Below, piece after piece: positions 7,966 to 17,309 of a stretch of 64,000 nucleotides of DNA (position 1 is the first letter of the stretch; each line of letters starts with the position of its first letter). This stretch comes from Victivallales bacterium. Its GTDB lineage: Bacteria > Verrucomicrobiota > Lentisphaeria > Oligosphaerales > Oligosphaeraceae. The stretch lies in contig JAFXUD010000069.1 in NCBI GenBank assembly GCA_017535315.1, positions 1 through 64,000 on the forward strand, written 5' to 3'. A model generated the notes under the pieces. It worked only from the letters and a program-made list of their open reading frames with translations. It did not search any database and was not told where the DNA came from. A program made the position numbers and the translations under genes.

Positions 7966-10900
7966 CTACGGTAGCTTTTCAAAGCGTAAGCACGTGGGTT
8001 GAAGGCCATACGCACAGGCAGACATGAGGATGACAGTGTGGCGGCCAGCGGCCAGTTCAATTGGCTCTGGAGCGACAGCGGCCTCGTCCTGCGGATTGCC
8101 GTAGAAGAAGCCCGCGAATTTGCCGTCGATGAGGTAGATGCCGCGCGTGGAGAGTTCGCGGCGATATTCGTAGCGCGGCATGGAGAAGCGGTAGGTGCCC
8201 GCTTCTTTTGCCTCAATCGTATAGGTGACGTATTCGCCTGATTCGCGCAGGTGAAGTTTCTTTCGGTTGTGGACATCCTCCCCCTTCGGCGTCCTGGGGG
8301 CCTCCTGCTGCTTGTAGGCGCAGACATTCTGTCCGCCACGGTTGAACCTGTGGGCAGGGACATCGCCTGGCACTGGGAATATCTCTTCTGGCGTACCTTC
8401 GATATTATCGGTAATCATCGGGAACTCGTGCGTGTAGCCAACTTTGCCGTCCTTGTCCTGGATAAGGATGCGGTAGATGTGCGGATAGCCATCCAGCACA
8501 GGCTTGGTGCCCTGGCGGCCAACGGAATCCCAGCGGGTGTCGTAGTAGTGCTTTTGGTCGATGGCGAGGTCGAAGACAAAGGGCTTGGAGGTCTTGTAAT
8601 CGACGAGGAAGCCATTGTCGAAGAGGTAGGCGGTTTCGCCGTCGCCGTCAGCACCTAGCTGGAAGGGCTCGCCTGTTTTTACGCATGACTTCTGAGGCAG
8701 GGTGGACCAGCTCACCTTCAAATCCTTTTCCGCAGGGTATTCGTATGCGCGGACATAATCGACGAGATACTCCTCAAAGCCTTCCTCGGCGGATTTCCCG
8801 CCTGAGGTCCCGCACTGCCCGCTGATGCAGATGTACTGCGCGGTCGTGCAGAAGGCGTGGTTGATGGCGTCATAGGTGTCGGACATATAGGGGCTGTGCA
8901 TGGCGCTGGTCTTGATGAGCTTGCCGTTCAGGTAGGTGGAGACCTCCAGCGGCGTCCATTTCAGACCGACCACGTAGAAATCGTCGAGGGAACCAGGCAA
9001 AGTGAAGTGGTAGCCGTAGCTGTTGTGGTTGGGGCCACGCGTGATGTGCAGGTTGTTGGCGATGACGGGCTTGCCGCCACGGGTGGAGTAGTCCTCGAAG
9101 ATGTCGATCTCATAGCCGCCGCCCAGCTGGTTGTTGCGCCCCTCGTTGTTCATCCAGAAGGCCGCCCACCAGCCCTTGTGCTTCGTGAAGCGGAGGCGCG
9201 CCTCGTAGTAGCCGTAGCCGAAGTGCCTTCGCGAGTAGAGACCGATGGTATTGCCCTTGATTTCGCCCTTCTCGTTCTTCTTCCACTCGCAGCGGATGTG
9301 GAGCATACCGTCTTTGAGGGAGGCGTACTTGCGGTTTTCAAGGAGTCGTGGCAAGGTGGGTGCCCATGGGCTGTTCATCCAAGTGTTGGTCCAATCGACT
9401 TCGGTGCCGTTGAACTCATCGCTCCAGACCAGTTTCCAACCTGCCTTGACGGGGTCGAATTCGGGAGCGAGGTCAAGTTTCACGGGGATGCTGTTGCTTC
9501 TGATCTCATGTACAACGGTGCCGATGAAGTAGTTGTCAATGGTGATGCTGTCGGTGGCGACAGAGGTGGTTACCTGGAAGTCGTGGAGGGCGGTCAGGTC
9601 AACCTTGCCCGAAATGGAGCGCAGCTTGCTGTCGTTGATGCTATTGGAGGTGACGAAGAATTGGTTTTCCGTGGCGGCAAGGAGGCACTCGCAGGGGAGG
9701 GCTTCAAGCGGGACATTGCAACTGTTGAGTTCCCTGCCGTCTTTGTGTACAGTAAAGAGCAGGGGGCTGTCGTCGCTTTTGCGTGAGATGTCTAGGGCGA
9801 TAGCCCCGCCAAAGGCGATGGTGGCCTTGCCAAGGCCTTTGAACTCATGAAGCCTGAAGCCTGCCGCGAAAATGGTGTCGCCGCTGCGCGCTGGCAGGTT
9901 GAAGTGTTTGTCAGGATAGGCGATGACGCTGCCATTGGCGTACAGCCCCTGGCCTCCCAGCCTGTCTATGCCAGCGGTGAGAATGCCCTTCACGAGGGTC
10001 GGGTTGCCAGGGCGTGTACCTGGAGTTTCATAGTCGTCGCTGACAAAGGAGTCCTTGATGCGGAGGATGTTAGTGAGGTTGCGAAGGTCTTCGGGGCCAC
10101 CCAGGGAGATGGCAGGACGTTTGCTGCCGCCCGCCTGGAAGTTGATGACGATGAGGTTTGCGCCCTGTTTCAGATCCGCAGTGACCTGGTGCTTGGTGAA
10201 ATGGGGACCGTTGGATTCATCGCCTGATTTCAGGGTGTCGATAAGGACCTCCCCGTTCATCCAGATTTTCATGAAGTAGTCTGCACCCGCACCGATGGTG
10301 TATTTGCCTGGGAACTTGGCGTTCAGATTGGCGTAGAGGATGGCGTTGTTGCGGAGCTTGTGCGGATTGAATACATCCGTGAAGTTGAGGCGGTTTTCCT
10401 TCAGCGGCATGAGAATCGGCTTGACTCCGTCAATCTCCTCGGGAATCCTGTCCAGGGGGAAGTCGATGGTTTCGCCTGGGCGGTGCATGGGGAAGACCGT
10501 CCACTGGAGGGGGAAAGGAAGGTCGCCCTCGAAGGCGTCCGTCGCAAGCGAAAGACTGCTCTTGCGGATATCGATGGTGGAGCCCTTGCTGATGGTAAAG
10601 GTGATCATGATGCTGCCCGTGATGCCGTCCTTCGTGTTAGAAACAGGGACGGTCATCTCGATGTCCGCCCATTCCTCGGGGATGCGCTTGGATAGGCTGT
10701 GTCCAGAGAAGCCAATCCATTTGCCGTTGGTGTCGTAATGTTGCAGCACGAACGTGACCGAGCCGCGTCCCTTTGCAGTTAACTTGAGGGTGGCACGGTC
10801 GCCTGCCTTCGCAGCAGGCGATTTGCTGGATTTCATGCCGATGCCGCTCTTGGATTCAGGCGGGGCGACATGAAGCACGCCATCCTCCACCTTGACCTCT

Positions 10901-11013
10901 GGGAAGGGTTTGTAGCCCTCCCAAGGCAGGATTCTCCAGGTGCCGTTTAAATCAATGTCTGCGCAAAGGGCGAGAAGGGGTAAAAGCCAAAGCAAAGATA
11001 AGAGGTGTTTCAT
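7966..11013 (-). CDS. Secreted GH16 endo-glycanase with accessory domains
   Basis: 1015 residues with a signal peptide (MKHLLSLLWLLPLLALCAD). The N-terminal 500 residues are beta-sandwich modules resembling carbohydrate-binding and PA14-like domains. The GH16 catalytic domain starts near KLVWSDEFNG and holds the family signature EIDIFE at 635-640, with Glu635 as nucleophile and Glu640 as acid/base by family knowledge. A C-terminal beta-sandwich (about 870-1015) resembles a CBM6/35-type module. Likely cleaves a beta-glucan, laminarin, agar or galactan-like polymer; the linkage is not readable by eye. CGGAG precedes the start. It shares a leftward run with the isomerase-like and beta-propeller genes. 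Confidence 0.88.
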   Translation of the reverse strand: MKHLLSLLWLLPLLALCADIDLNGTWRILPWEGYKPFPEVKVEDGVLHVAPPESKSGIGMKSSKSPAAKAGDRATLKLTAKGRGSVTFVLQHYDTNGKWIGFSGHSLSKRIPEEWADIEMTVPVSNTKDGITGSIMITFTISKGSTIDIRKSSLSLATDAFEGDLPFPLQWTVFPMHRPGETIDFPLDRIPEEIDGVKPILMPLKENRLNFTDVFNPHKLRNNAILYANLNAKFPGKYTIGAGADYFMKIWMNGEVLIDTLKSGDESNGPHFTKHQVTADLKQGANLIVINFQAGGSKRPAISLGGPEDLRNLTNILRIKDSFVSDDYETPGTRPGNPTLVKGILTAGIDRLGGQGLYANGSVIAYPDKHFNLPARSGDTIFAAGFRLHEFKGLGKATIAFGGAIALDISRKSDDSPLLFTVHKDGRELNSCNVPLEALPCECLLAATENQFFVTSNSINDSKLRSISGKVDLTALHDFQVTTSVATDSITIDNYFIGTVVHEIRSNSIPVKLDLAPEFDPVKAGWKLVWSDEFNGTEVDWTNTWMNSPWAPTLPRLLENRKYASLKDGMLHIRCEWKKNEKGEIKGNTIGLYSRRHFGYGYYEARLRFTKHKGWWAAFWMNNEGRNNQLGGGYEIDIFEDYSTRGGKPVIANNLHITRGPNHNSYGYHFTLPGSLDDFYVVGLKWTPLEVSTYLNGKLIKTSAMHSPYMSDTYDAINHAFCTTAQYICISGQCGTSGGKSAEEGFEEYLVDYVRAYEYPAEKDLKVSWSTLPQKSCVKTGEPFQLGADGDGETAYLFDNGFLVDYKTSKPFVFDLAIDQKHYYDTRWDSVGRQGTKPVLDGYPHIYRILIQDKDGKVGYTHEFPMITDNIEGTPEEIFPVPGDVPAHRFNRGGQNVCAYKQQEAPRTPKGEDVHNRKKLHLRESGEYVTYTIEAKEAGTYRFSMPRYEYRRELSTRGIYLIDGKFAGFFYGNPQDEAAVAPEPIELAAGRHTVILMSACAYGLQPTCLRFEKLP

Positions 11014-11043
11014 GGTGTATTCTCCGATAAAACTGTTGGCTTA

Positions 11044-11084
11044 AGCCGACGGCACAGAACAGGTGGCCGACGGCACCTGACAGG
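11044..11084. repeat. CCTGTYCTGTGC spacer element, copy d
   Basis: Read on the minus strand directly after the TAA of the beta-propeller gene, two related units follow each other: CCTGTCAGGTGCCGTCGG and CCTGTTCTGTGCCGTCGG. The spacer is a tandem, partly dyad relative of the elements at 7853 and 13883. Confidence 0.5.
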
Positions 11085-13013
11085 TTATTCCACGGGTTTG
11101 AAGAGTTCTGGCTTGTCAAGGTTCAGGCTGCGGATATGGCTGCCCGAAACCATGTAGAAGCGCTTGTCATGGATGACGCCGCCATTCGAGAGGCCACTGG
11201 GGCAGCGCGCAAAACTGACAACATTCGGTCCTGCTGGATCGACCTTGGCGATGCCTTTCTGGAGTGCGAGGAGGATTTCATCGCCGTAGTTGAAGAGAAG
11301 GCGTGGTCCCTGGTCACCGCATATTTTCCCGACCGATTCTGGCAGTGGCTGCTTGCGCAGGACTGTTTGGGTGGCCACATCAAAGACGAAGAGGGAGTTG
11401 CTCTGCACGCCGAGGACGGTGCCGTCCTTTAGCCAGAACAGGAAGTTGATGGTACCAGCTTCTTCAAAGGGCTTCAGGCTCCAGAGACACTTTTTCGCCT
11501 TGTAGTCAACCATCAGCAACGAGCAGTTCTTCGCCTTGACTTCGCCGCCCGTTCCTGGGTTGGTGGTAGTGCCGATGAGGGCGGTGGTATTGTCGTCCAT
11601 CATCAGGATGGAGAAGACCGCCTCGTTCTCCGCCAGTTCCGTGTGGACCATTGCGCTGTGCTCCCCCGTCTCTGTATTGACGATGACAAGGCCACCGCCC
11701 GTGGCACCGTAGGCGGGCGTGCCGCCCATGAGGACGGTCTTGCCGTCGGGCGATACCATGATGGCGTGGGGGCGGTTGCACTCGCGCTTGTACATGCAGT
11801 AGAAGGCGGGGTTGGTCTCCAGGTGCTGCTGGGAGTATTCGGGCACGCTGAGCCATGGTTTGTTGCAGTCGAAGCGGAGGACGTAGCCGCCGCTGTAGGC
11901 ACCGATGTAGAGGTAATTGTCGCGTGCCACGATGGTGTTGGGCTGTAGGTTGATGGGGAAGTTACTCATCTCGCCTGTCTTGGTGTCCAGCTTGAAAAGG
12001 CGCATGGGAAACCAGGTGCCGCCATAGATGTTGCCGTCGGATGGCTGTGCGATGGACATTGTTCCGCAGCCGTCGCTCGTGTATTTCAGCTCCATCTTGC
12101 GGATATTGCCGTCGGGGTCCTTGATTTCGAAGTAATGGTCGATGGTGTTGAGGGAGACCGCCTCGGTGCCGTCTGCGAACTTCTTGTAAAAGAGTCCCTG
12201 ATGGCCTTTGATGGTGGAGGTGTCAGCCTTAAGAGGGGCCTCCAACGGGATGCGCTTGCCATCCTTGAACTCGTAGAAGGATCCACCGTCAATTTTGCCA
12301 TAGATGCGCCAGTCCGCCGTGCGGTAGAGCTTGCCGCTGGATGGATTCGGGCGTTCGTCGGGCGTGAAGAAGGCGACGGTCTCCTTGGTTTTCGGGTTGA
12401 AGCCGACAATCTGGCCGTTGGTGCTTCCGATGCCGATATAGACCCAGCCGTCTGCACCGACTTCGAGTGAGCGGGGATACTGGCGCCAGTTCTCCTTGTT
12501 GAGGAAACCGTAGTCGGAGAACTCCTTGGTGGCGGGATTGTAGCTGACGAGACCGCTGTTGGGGTAGGTGGCGGACCAGATCACCCCATCGGGTCCTTCG
12601 GTCATCATCATCGCCATCTGGGGCATGGACTTGTGGCAGGCAGTGAACTCGCCCAAGTCGGGGTCATATTCCACAAAGTGGCTGCCGAAGTGAGTGTAGT
12701 ATTTGTTGTTTTTGCTCAGGATAGATGCAAAGGGGGAATCGCCTCCCTGATTGAAGGGTATTGGTATCTCCTTGCTCTCGCCTGTGGTAACATCGACTGC
12801 AATCAGCTCATAGCCGCCACGATGGTCCATCGGGAGGATTAGCAGCTGCTTGGAGCCGTTCGCGAGAGTGCAGGCCACGATGCCGCGCGCATGGCTTAGA
12901 GGGGCAGCCACACCGTGGTCGATGACACCGTATTCGTTCTCCGCAGAGGCTGCGACGACGTTCAGCCCCAGAGCCAGGCAAGTCGTAAGGCCGATGGATG
13001 TGATTTTGGACAT
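11085..13013 (-). CDS. Secreted beta-propeller protein (SMP-30/Vgb-like)
   Basis: 642 residues with a signal peptide ending near ASAEN. The body is a series of beta-propeller blades with the pattern GPDGVIWSATY / GADGWVYIGIGS / PDGKTVLMGGTP, typical of SMP-30, streptogramin-lyase-like and PQQ-repeat-like propellers. No haem or quinone motif was seen. AAGGAG lies ahead of the ATG. It is 20 bases behind the sugar isomerase/epimerase and 71 before GH16, so it was probably co-transcribed. Such propellers may bind glycans or act as lactonases or lyases; the sequence does not decide between these. Confidence 0.65.
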   Translation of the reverse strand: MSKITSIGLTTCLALGLNVVAASAENEYGVIDHGVAAPLSHARGIVACTLANGSKQLLILPMDHRGGYELIAVDVTTGESKEIPIPFNQGGDSPFASILSKNNKYYTHFGSHFVEYDPDLGEFTACHKSMPQMAMMMTEGPDGVIWSATYPNSGLVSYNPATKEFSDYGFLNKENWRQYPRSLEVGADGWVYIGIGSTNGQIVGFNPKTKETVAFFTPDERPNPSSGKLYRTADWRIYGKIDGGSFYEFKDGKRIPLEAPLKADTSTIKGHQGLFYKKFADGTEAVSLNTIDHYFEIKDPDGNIRKMELKYTSDGCGTMSIAQPSDGNIYGGTWFPMRLFKLDTKTGEMSNFPINLQPNTIVARDNYLYIGAYSGGYVLRFDCNKPWLSVPEYSQQHLETNPAFYCMYKRECNRPHAIMVSPDGKTVLMGGTPAYGATGGGLVIVNTETGEHSAMVHTELAENEAVFSILMMDDNTTALIGTTTNPGTGGEVKAKNCSLLMVDYKAKKCLWSLKPFEEAGTINFLFWLKDGTVLGVQSNSLFVFDVATQTVLRKQPLPESVGKICGDQGPRLLFNYGDEILLALQKGIAKVDPAGPNVVSFARCPSGLSNGGVIHDKRFYMVSGSHIRSLNLDKPELFKPVE

Positions 13014-13033
13014 TTGTCAGAATCTCCTTATGT

Positions 13034-13843
13034 TTAGCAGCCGATGGCGAACTTTCTCATATTGACGAGGCTGGTGGTGATTCCCTGCTTGGGGTCGCCG
13101 ATGCCAGATTCGTATTCAAGGGTGAGCCAGCCCTTGTAGTCAGCGTTCGCCAGGATGCGGAAACAGTTCTCAAAGTCGATGACACCTTCGCCGACGGGGA
13201 CCGCAACATGCGTGTTGTTGATGAGCTGATAGTCCTTCACATGGACCATGGCGGTATATTCTGCCAATGCAAAAACGCCGTCCTCGGGCAGTTCGCCGCC
13301 TGGGAACCAGAAGTTGCCGATGTCACTGTTTGCACGCAGCCAGGGAGAGTTCACCTTGTTGATGTAGAAGAGTTGCTCCTTGGAGTTTTTGCAGAGTGCC
13401 CCGTGGTCTTCCAGGGCCATGACGACCTGGTTTTTCTCTGCGGCTTCCACGCAGGCGGCGAGGGCATCGGCAATTTTGCCGCTGTACTCGTCCCAGTTGA
13501 GGCCGTATCCGCCGCCGAAGACACGGAGGACTTTGCAGCCGAAGAAGGCGGCCTCGTCCAGCGCGGTGCGCACCTTGTCGATTTCAGCGGCCAGTTTCTC
13601 CGCACTTTCCGCTGCAGCATTCCCGAAATTGTTGCCGCATATATAGTTGGCAATTTCAATGCCTTCGCCCTCTGCGATCGCCTTTGCCTCGGCGAACTCC
13701 GCCTTCTTGTCCTCGCCCCAGTAGTAGCCAAGGTCGATGCCGTCGAAGCCGATGCCTGCGGCCTTTCTCATGATTTTTGCTACTGTACGCCCTTCTTCAG
13801 GGACCAATTTGTGTGCGCCATAGACGGAGATGCCAATTTTCAT
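13034..13843 (-). CDS. Sugar phosphate isomerase/epimerase (xylose isomerase-like barrel)
   Basis: 269 residues, normal for the AP-endonuclease-2/xylose-isomerase-like TIM-barrel family. The family layout is visible: IGFDGIDLGYYWG, CKVLRVFGGGYG, VVMALEDHGALC, VHVKDYQL and LTLEYESGIGD, which supply the acidic and His metal ligands. Cytosolic; likely isomerises or epimerises a sugar or inositol derivative from imported glycan. AAGGAAAA precedes the ATG. First of three such proteins in this window (others at 35703 and 42471); they are clearly diverged from each other. Confidence 0.85.
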   Translation of the reverse strand: MKIGISVYGAHKLVPEEGRTVAKIMRKAAGIGFDGIDLGYYWGEDKKAEFAEAKAIAEGEGIEIANYICGNNFGNAAAESAEKLAAEIDKVRTALDEAAFFGCKVLRVFGGGYGLNWDEYSGKIADALAACVEAAEKNQVVMALEDHGALCKNSKEQLFYINKVNSPWLRANSDIGNFWFPGGELPEDGVFALAEYTAMVHVKDYQLINNTHVAVPVGEGVIDFENCFRILANADYKGWLTLEYESGIGDPKQGITTSLVNMRKFAIGC

Positions 13844-13882
13844 TTTTGTTTTCCTTTTTTTATGGGTGAGGGACGGGAGGGA

Positions 13883-13950
13883 CCTGTTCTGTGTGCGTCG
13901 CTATAGCGGCGCGAAAAACCGCCGCACTACAGTGCGGCGCACAGGACAGG
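13883..13950. repeat. CCTGTYCTGTGC palindromic spacer element, copy b
   Basis: The best-formed copy. Outer arms CCTGTTCTGTG (13883-13893) and CACAGGACAGG (13940-13950) are complementary, and inside sits a perfect hairpin GCCGCACT-AC-AGTGCGGC (13921-13938). On the minus strand the element begins immediately after the TAG stop of the ABC ATPase gene. Confidence 0.7.
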
Positions 13951-15036
13951 CTAGGTCGGATTTTCTACGTATGGGAGGATGCTGACGTCTCCCCGTGGGA
14001 TGTATATGGTAGTAGCAGTGCCAGGCTCTGCATCGCCTTTCGGGTTCAGCTCCAGGAAGGCGAGCTCCAGGGAGCCCGTGTTTGTTTTGGCGGCATGGTT
14101 GGCCACCTCACCCTGGTAGGCGGTGGTGGTCAGTGTGACCGCCAATTCGTTCGGTGCCTCGCCAGCCACCGCCTTATTGAGCGAGATGGCTTCGGGGCGG
14201 ATGGAGAGGGTGACGGGCGAGCCAACCTCTATCCCCGCAGGAATTTTGCTGGAGCGGAGGCTGCCCGCCTTTGTTTCAATCACAGCCTCTTCTTCATTCT
14301 TGGAGAGGAGTTTCCCTTGGATGAAGTTGGTTTCGCCAATGAAACTGGCGACAAAGGCGTTCACTGGATTGCGGTAGATGTCGCGTGGTGGGCCGACCTG
14401 CACAATCTGCCCGTCCTTCAGGACGGCAACACGGTCTGCCATGCTGAGCGCCTCCTGGCGGTCGTGGGTGACGTAGATGCCCGTGAGCTTGTTGTCCTTA
14501 CAGAGATTGCGGATTTCGAGGCGCATGTCGCGGCGCAGCTTGGCGTCTAGGTTGGCAAGAGGTTCGTCTAGCAACAGGCATCCAGGGTGTACAACGAGGG
14601 TGCGCGCGAGGGCGACGCGCTGTTGCTGGCCACCAGAAAGCTCGTTTGGCTTGCGGTCTGCCAGTTGGGAAATCTGCACGCTTGCCATCGCAGCGTCCAC
14701 TTTCTGGGTGATTTCAGCGGCGGGAAGGTGCTTCATCTCCAGACCGAAGGCGATGTTCTGGCGAACAGTCATCTGCGGCCAAAGGGCATAGCCCTGGAAG
14801 ACCATGGCGGTGTCGCGCTTGTTTGGGGGCAGGGAAGCCACGTCCTTGCCGTTCAGAAGGATTTTCCCCGACGTGGGTATTTCGAAGCCGCCGAGGCAAC
14901 GAAGCAGGGTGGTCTTGCCGCAGCCAGAAGGGCCGAGAAGGAAGAAAAGCTCGCCGTCCTGGATGGTCAAGTCAATGTCTGAAAGGGCTTTGACGTCGCC
15001 AAAATATTTGCAGAGTTTTTGAATTGCGATTTCCAT
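13951..15036 (-). CDS. ABC transporter ATP-binding protein (PotA/UgpC-like)
   Basis: 361-residue importer-type ATPase that would sit on the cytoplasmic face and power uptake. Walker A is GPSGCGKTT, the Q-loop is FQGYALWP, the signature is LSGGQQQR, Walker B is LLLDEPLANLD, and the H-loop is YVTHDRQEA. The segment after about residue 240 (VGETN-like GETNFIQG, then TLSIRPEAI) is a TOBE-type regulatory domain, as in PotA, UgpC, MalK and FbpC. No permease or binding protein is adjacent, so the substrate is unknown; a shared multi-sugar ATPase such as MsmK is one possibility. Divergent from fabI. Confidence 0.85.
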   Translation of the reverse strand: MEIAIQKLCKYFGDVKALSDIDLTIQDGELFFLLGPSGCGKTTLLRCLGGFEIPTSGKILLNGKDVASLPPNKRDTAMVFQGYALWPQMTVRQNIAFGLEMKHLPAAEITQKVDAAMASVQISQLADRKPNELSGGQQQRVALARTLVVHPGCLLLDEPLANLDAKLRRDMRLEIRNLCKDNKLTGIYVTHDRQEALSMADRVAVLKDGQIVQVGPPRDIYRNPVNAFVASFIGETNFIQGKLLSKNEEEAVIETKAGSLRSSKIPAGIEVGSPVTLSIRPEAISLNKAVAGEAPNELAVTLTTTAYQGEVANHAAKTNTGSLELAFLELNPKGDAEPGTATTIYIPRGDVSILPYVENPT

Positions 15037-15126
15037 AATTCAATGAATGTTGTATATTATATGCTTTATAACAAAGAAAACTATATCCCTCAAAAGGAAT
15101 ATGGCAAATCAAAAAGCCAAAATAAA

Positions 15127-15199
15127 GAGGTAATTTCAAAACTAGCGCGGAATGCGCCCAAATCGACGTGCATTTCGATGATGGTTTTGAAATTACCTC
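15127..15199. repeat. GAGGTAATTTCAAAAC palindrome, copy 1
   Basis: Perfect 16-bp arms GAGGTAATTTCAAAAC (15127-15142) and GTTTTGAAATTACCTC (15184-15199) enclose 41 bases that hold two smaller dyads (GCGC-GGAAT-GCGC and ATCGA-N8-TCGAT). It lies in the divergent spacer, 18 bases before fabI. The same arms occur at 50001-50051, with a trace at 55071-55090. Confidence 0.8.
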
Positions 15200-15217
15200 A
15201 AAAGAGATAATCGCAAA

Positions 15218-16033
15218 ATGGATTTCTTGAAATTAGAAGGGCGTAACATCGTTGTGATGGGGGTCGCCAACAGGCGTAGCGTCGCCTGGGCGGTCTCGCA
15301 GGTGCTTGTCGAGGCAGGTGCCAACATCATCTACGTGTTCAAGGACGAGGTTTTGCTTGAGAAGAATCGCAAGCTCATCGGCGAGGCGGCGCCAGCCGTA
15401 GTCTGCAATGTTGAAAACGACAACGACATGGCCGCGTTGCCAGGGCGCATCGCCGCCTTCGCGCCCGTGGTGCATGGGCTTGTCCACTCCATTGCATTCG
15501 CCAATTTCAGCGAAGGGCTCAAACCGTTCCATGCGACCTTGAAACGCGATTTTTTGCAGGCGGTCGATATCTCCTGCTTTTCGCTATTGAATGTCTGCAA
15601 TAGCCTGAAAGGGCTTTTTGCGGAGGACGCCTCCATTGTCACGATGAGCATTTCAACCACGCGCATGGCATCGGAGAACTACGGGTACATGGGACCCATC
15701 AAGGCTGCGCTTGATTCCAGCGTCGCGTTTCTTGCAAAGTCGTTGAGCCAGGAGGTCTCCCCGAACATCCGCGTCAATGCGGTGGGGGCGGGGCTACTCA
15801 AAACCTCCGCCTCGGCAGGCATCCCTGGCTATATCGACGCCTACCTCTTTGCAGAGCAGGTCATTCCACGACGACGAGCGCTGGAGACGGACGAGCCCGC
15901 GCAGGTGCTTGCCTTCCTGCTTAGCCCGCGTTCCAGCGGCATCAACGCGCAGACCATCGTCGTGGATGCGGGCATGTCCATCAACTACTTCGACCGAGGC
16001 ATTGTGCGCAAGGCGACGGCTCCCAACCAGTAA
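15218..16033 (+). CDS. fabI: Enoyl-[acyl-carrier-protein] reductase (NADH)
   Basis: Reduces trans-2-enoyl-ACP in the last step of fatty-acid elongation in the cytosol. 271 residues, normal for FabI. The short-chain-dehydrogenase fold begins with VVMGVANRRSVAWAV, the FabI version of the nucleotide-binding loop. The catalytic pair is Tyr155 and Lys162 in the Y-x6-K spacing of FabI (YGYMGPIKAALDSS). The C-terminal SPRSSGINAQTIVVDAG segment is also typical. A weak AAGAG lies before the ATG. It is followed after 31 bases by argD and precedes an unrelated gene set, so regulation with lipid genes is not evident. Confidence 0.9.
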   Translation: MDFLKLEGRNIVVMGVANRRSVAWAVSQVLVEAGANIIYVFKDEVLLEKNRKLIGEAAPAVVCNVENDNDMAALPGRIAAFAPVVHGLVHSIAFANFSEGLKPFHATLKRDFLQAVDISCFSLLNVCNSLKGLFAEDASIVTMSISTTRMASENYGYMGPIKAALDSSVAFLAKSLSQEVSPNIRVNAVGAGLLKTSASAGIPGYIDAYLFAEQVIPRRRALETDEPAQVLAFLLSPRSSGINAQTIVVDAGMSINYFDRGIVRKATAPNQ

Positions 16034-16064
16034 TTACCATAAACCTCAACATAAAGGACACACA

Positions 16065-17246
16065 ATGGACAAGAAAACGCTTCTTGAAATGCAAAACGAA
16101 TACGTGCTCTGCACCTACAATCGCGACACGATGATGGTAAAGGGCGAGGGCTCCTACCTGTGGGACATCGACGGCAACCGCTACCTGGACTTCACGATGG
16201 GCATCGGCGTCTGCAATCTTGGGCACTGCCATCCGAGGGTGACCAAGGCGTTGCAAGAACAGGCGGCCAAACTGCTCCACGTCTCCAATCTCTTCTACAA
16301 CGAGAACCAGCCGCAGTTGGCGGCCCAGATTGCGAAGCACAGCTTCGGTGGCAAGGTTTTCTTCGCGAACAGCGGCGCTGAGGCGAACGAGGGCATCATC
16401 AAGTTCGCCCGCAAATGGGGCAACGCCCATGGCGGGCGCAACGAAATCATCGCCATGGACAACTCATTCCACGGGCGTACCCTCGCCACATTGGCCGCCA
16501 CAGGGCGCTCCAAGTACCGTGTTGGCTTCCAGCCCGATGTGCAGGGCTTTAGTTTTGCCACTTTCAACGACCTGGATTCCGTCAAGAAGCTCATTGGACC
16601 GAAAACCTGCGCTGTGATGTGCGAACCCGTGCAGGGTGAGGGCGGCGTTATTCCTGCAACCAAGGAGTTCCTGACTGGGCTGCGCGCCCTCTGCGACGAG
16701 GCGGGCATCCTGCTGCTCTTCGATGAAGTGCAGTGTGGCATGGGACGCACGGGAAAGCCTTTCGCGCACCAGTACTATGGCATCGAGCCCGATGCGATGA
16801 GCATGGCGAAGGCCCTCGGCAATGGCGTTCCGCTGGCCGCATTCGAGGTGCAGCAGAAGTACGCGGATGTGTTGCAGCCAGGGATGCACGCCAGCACCTT
16901 TGGCGGCACGCCCATCGCCTGCGCGGCTGGTCTTGCGGTCTTTGACGCGTTTGACCAGGATGGTGTGCTCGACAATGCCGTCAAGATGGGCGCCTACCTG
17001 CGCGACAGACTGAACGCCTTGAAGCAAAACTATCCCGTCATCAAAGATGTGCGCGGGCTTGGCTGCATGATTGGCGTGGATGTCGGCGACCAGGTTAAAA
17101 AGGTGTTTGCGGCTTGTCGTGCGTTGAACTTCCTGGTGTTGACGGCTGGTGAGACGACCATCCGCTTGATGCCCGCACTTACCATCACGAAGGAAATCGC
17201 CGATGAGGCGCTTGTTCTCTTCGAGAAGGCGCTAAAGACGTTGTGA
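16065..17246 (+). CDS. argD: Acetylornithine aminotransferase
   Basis: PLP enzyme of arginine biosynthesis that converts N-acetylglutamate semialdehyde to acetylornithine. 393 residues starting at the ATG after AAAGGACACACA; longer in-frame readings into fabI were rejected because they would overlap it by nearly 300 bases. Class-III aminotransferase landmarks: GIGVCNLGHCHP, FFANSGAEANEGIIKFAR (PLP phosphate and substrate binding), LFDEVQCGMGRTG, and SMAKALGNGVPLAAF with the Schiff-base Lys. Related omega-aminotransferases (succinylornithine, GABA) are possible, but length and motifs fit ArgD best. Confidence 0.85.
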   Translation: MDKKTLLEMQNEYVLCTYNRDTMMVKGEGSYLWDIDGNRYLDFTMGIGVCNLGHCHPRVTKALQEQAAKLLHVSNLFYNENQPQLAAQIAKHSFGGKVFFANSGAEANEGIIKFARKWGNAHGGRNEIIAMDNSFHGRTLATLAATGRSKYRVGFQPDVQGFSFATFNDLDSVKKLIGPKTCAVMCEPVQGEGGVIPATKEFLTGLRALCDEAGILLLFDEVQCGMGRTGKPFAHQYYGIEPDAMSMAKALGNGVPLAAFEVQQKYADVLQPGMHASTFGGTPIACAAGLAVFDAFDQDGVLDNAVKMGAYLRDRLNALKQNYPVIKDVRGLGCMIGVDVGDQVKKVFAACRALNFLVLTAGETTIRLMPALTITKEIADEALVLFEKALKTL

Positions 17247-17309
17247 CAATTCTATGTGCGCGCAACGCGCGCAGAAGATGCGAAGCGCACACAGAAGGAG
17301 GCCCCCATT

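Noticed and set aside
8857-9786. A 309-codon plus-strand frame (and other frames at 7192-7935 and 13208-13906)
   Set aside because: Antisense to GH16, isomerase-like and epimerase genes with better evidence; no ribosome site or conserved motif.
15050-15072. TATATT/TATAAT-like boxes as a fabI or ABC promoter
   Set aside because: The -10-like sequences have no convincing -35 at 16-18 bp in either direction, so none was annotated.
15777-16064. A 96-residue N-terminal extension of ArgD
   Set aside because: It overlaps fabI in another frame; the internal ATG at 16065 has its own ribosome site and begins where ArgD proteins usually begin.
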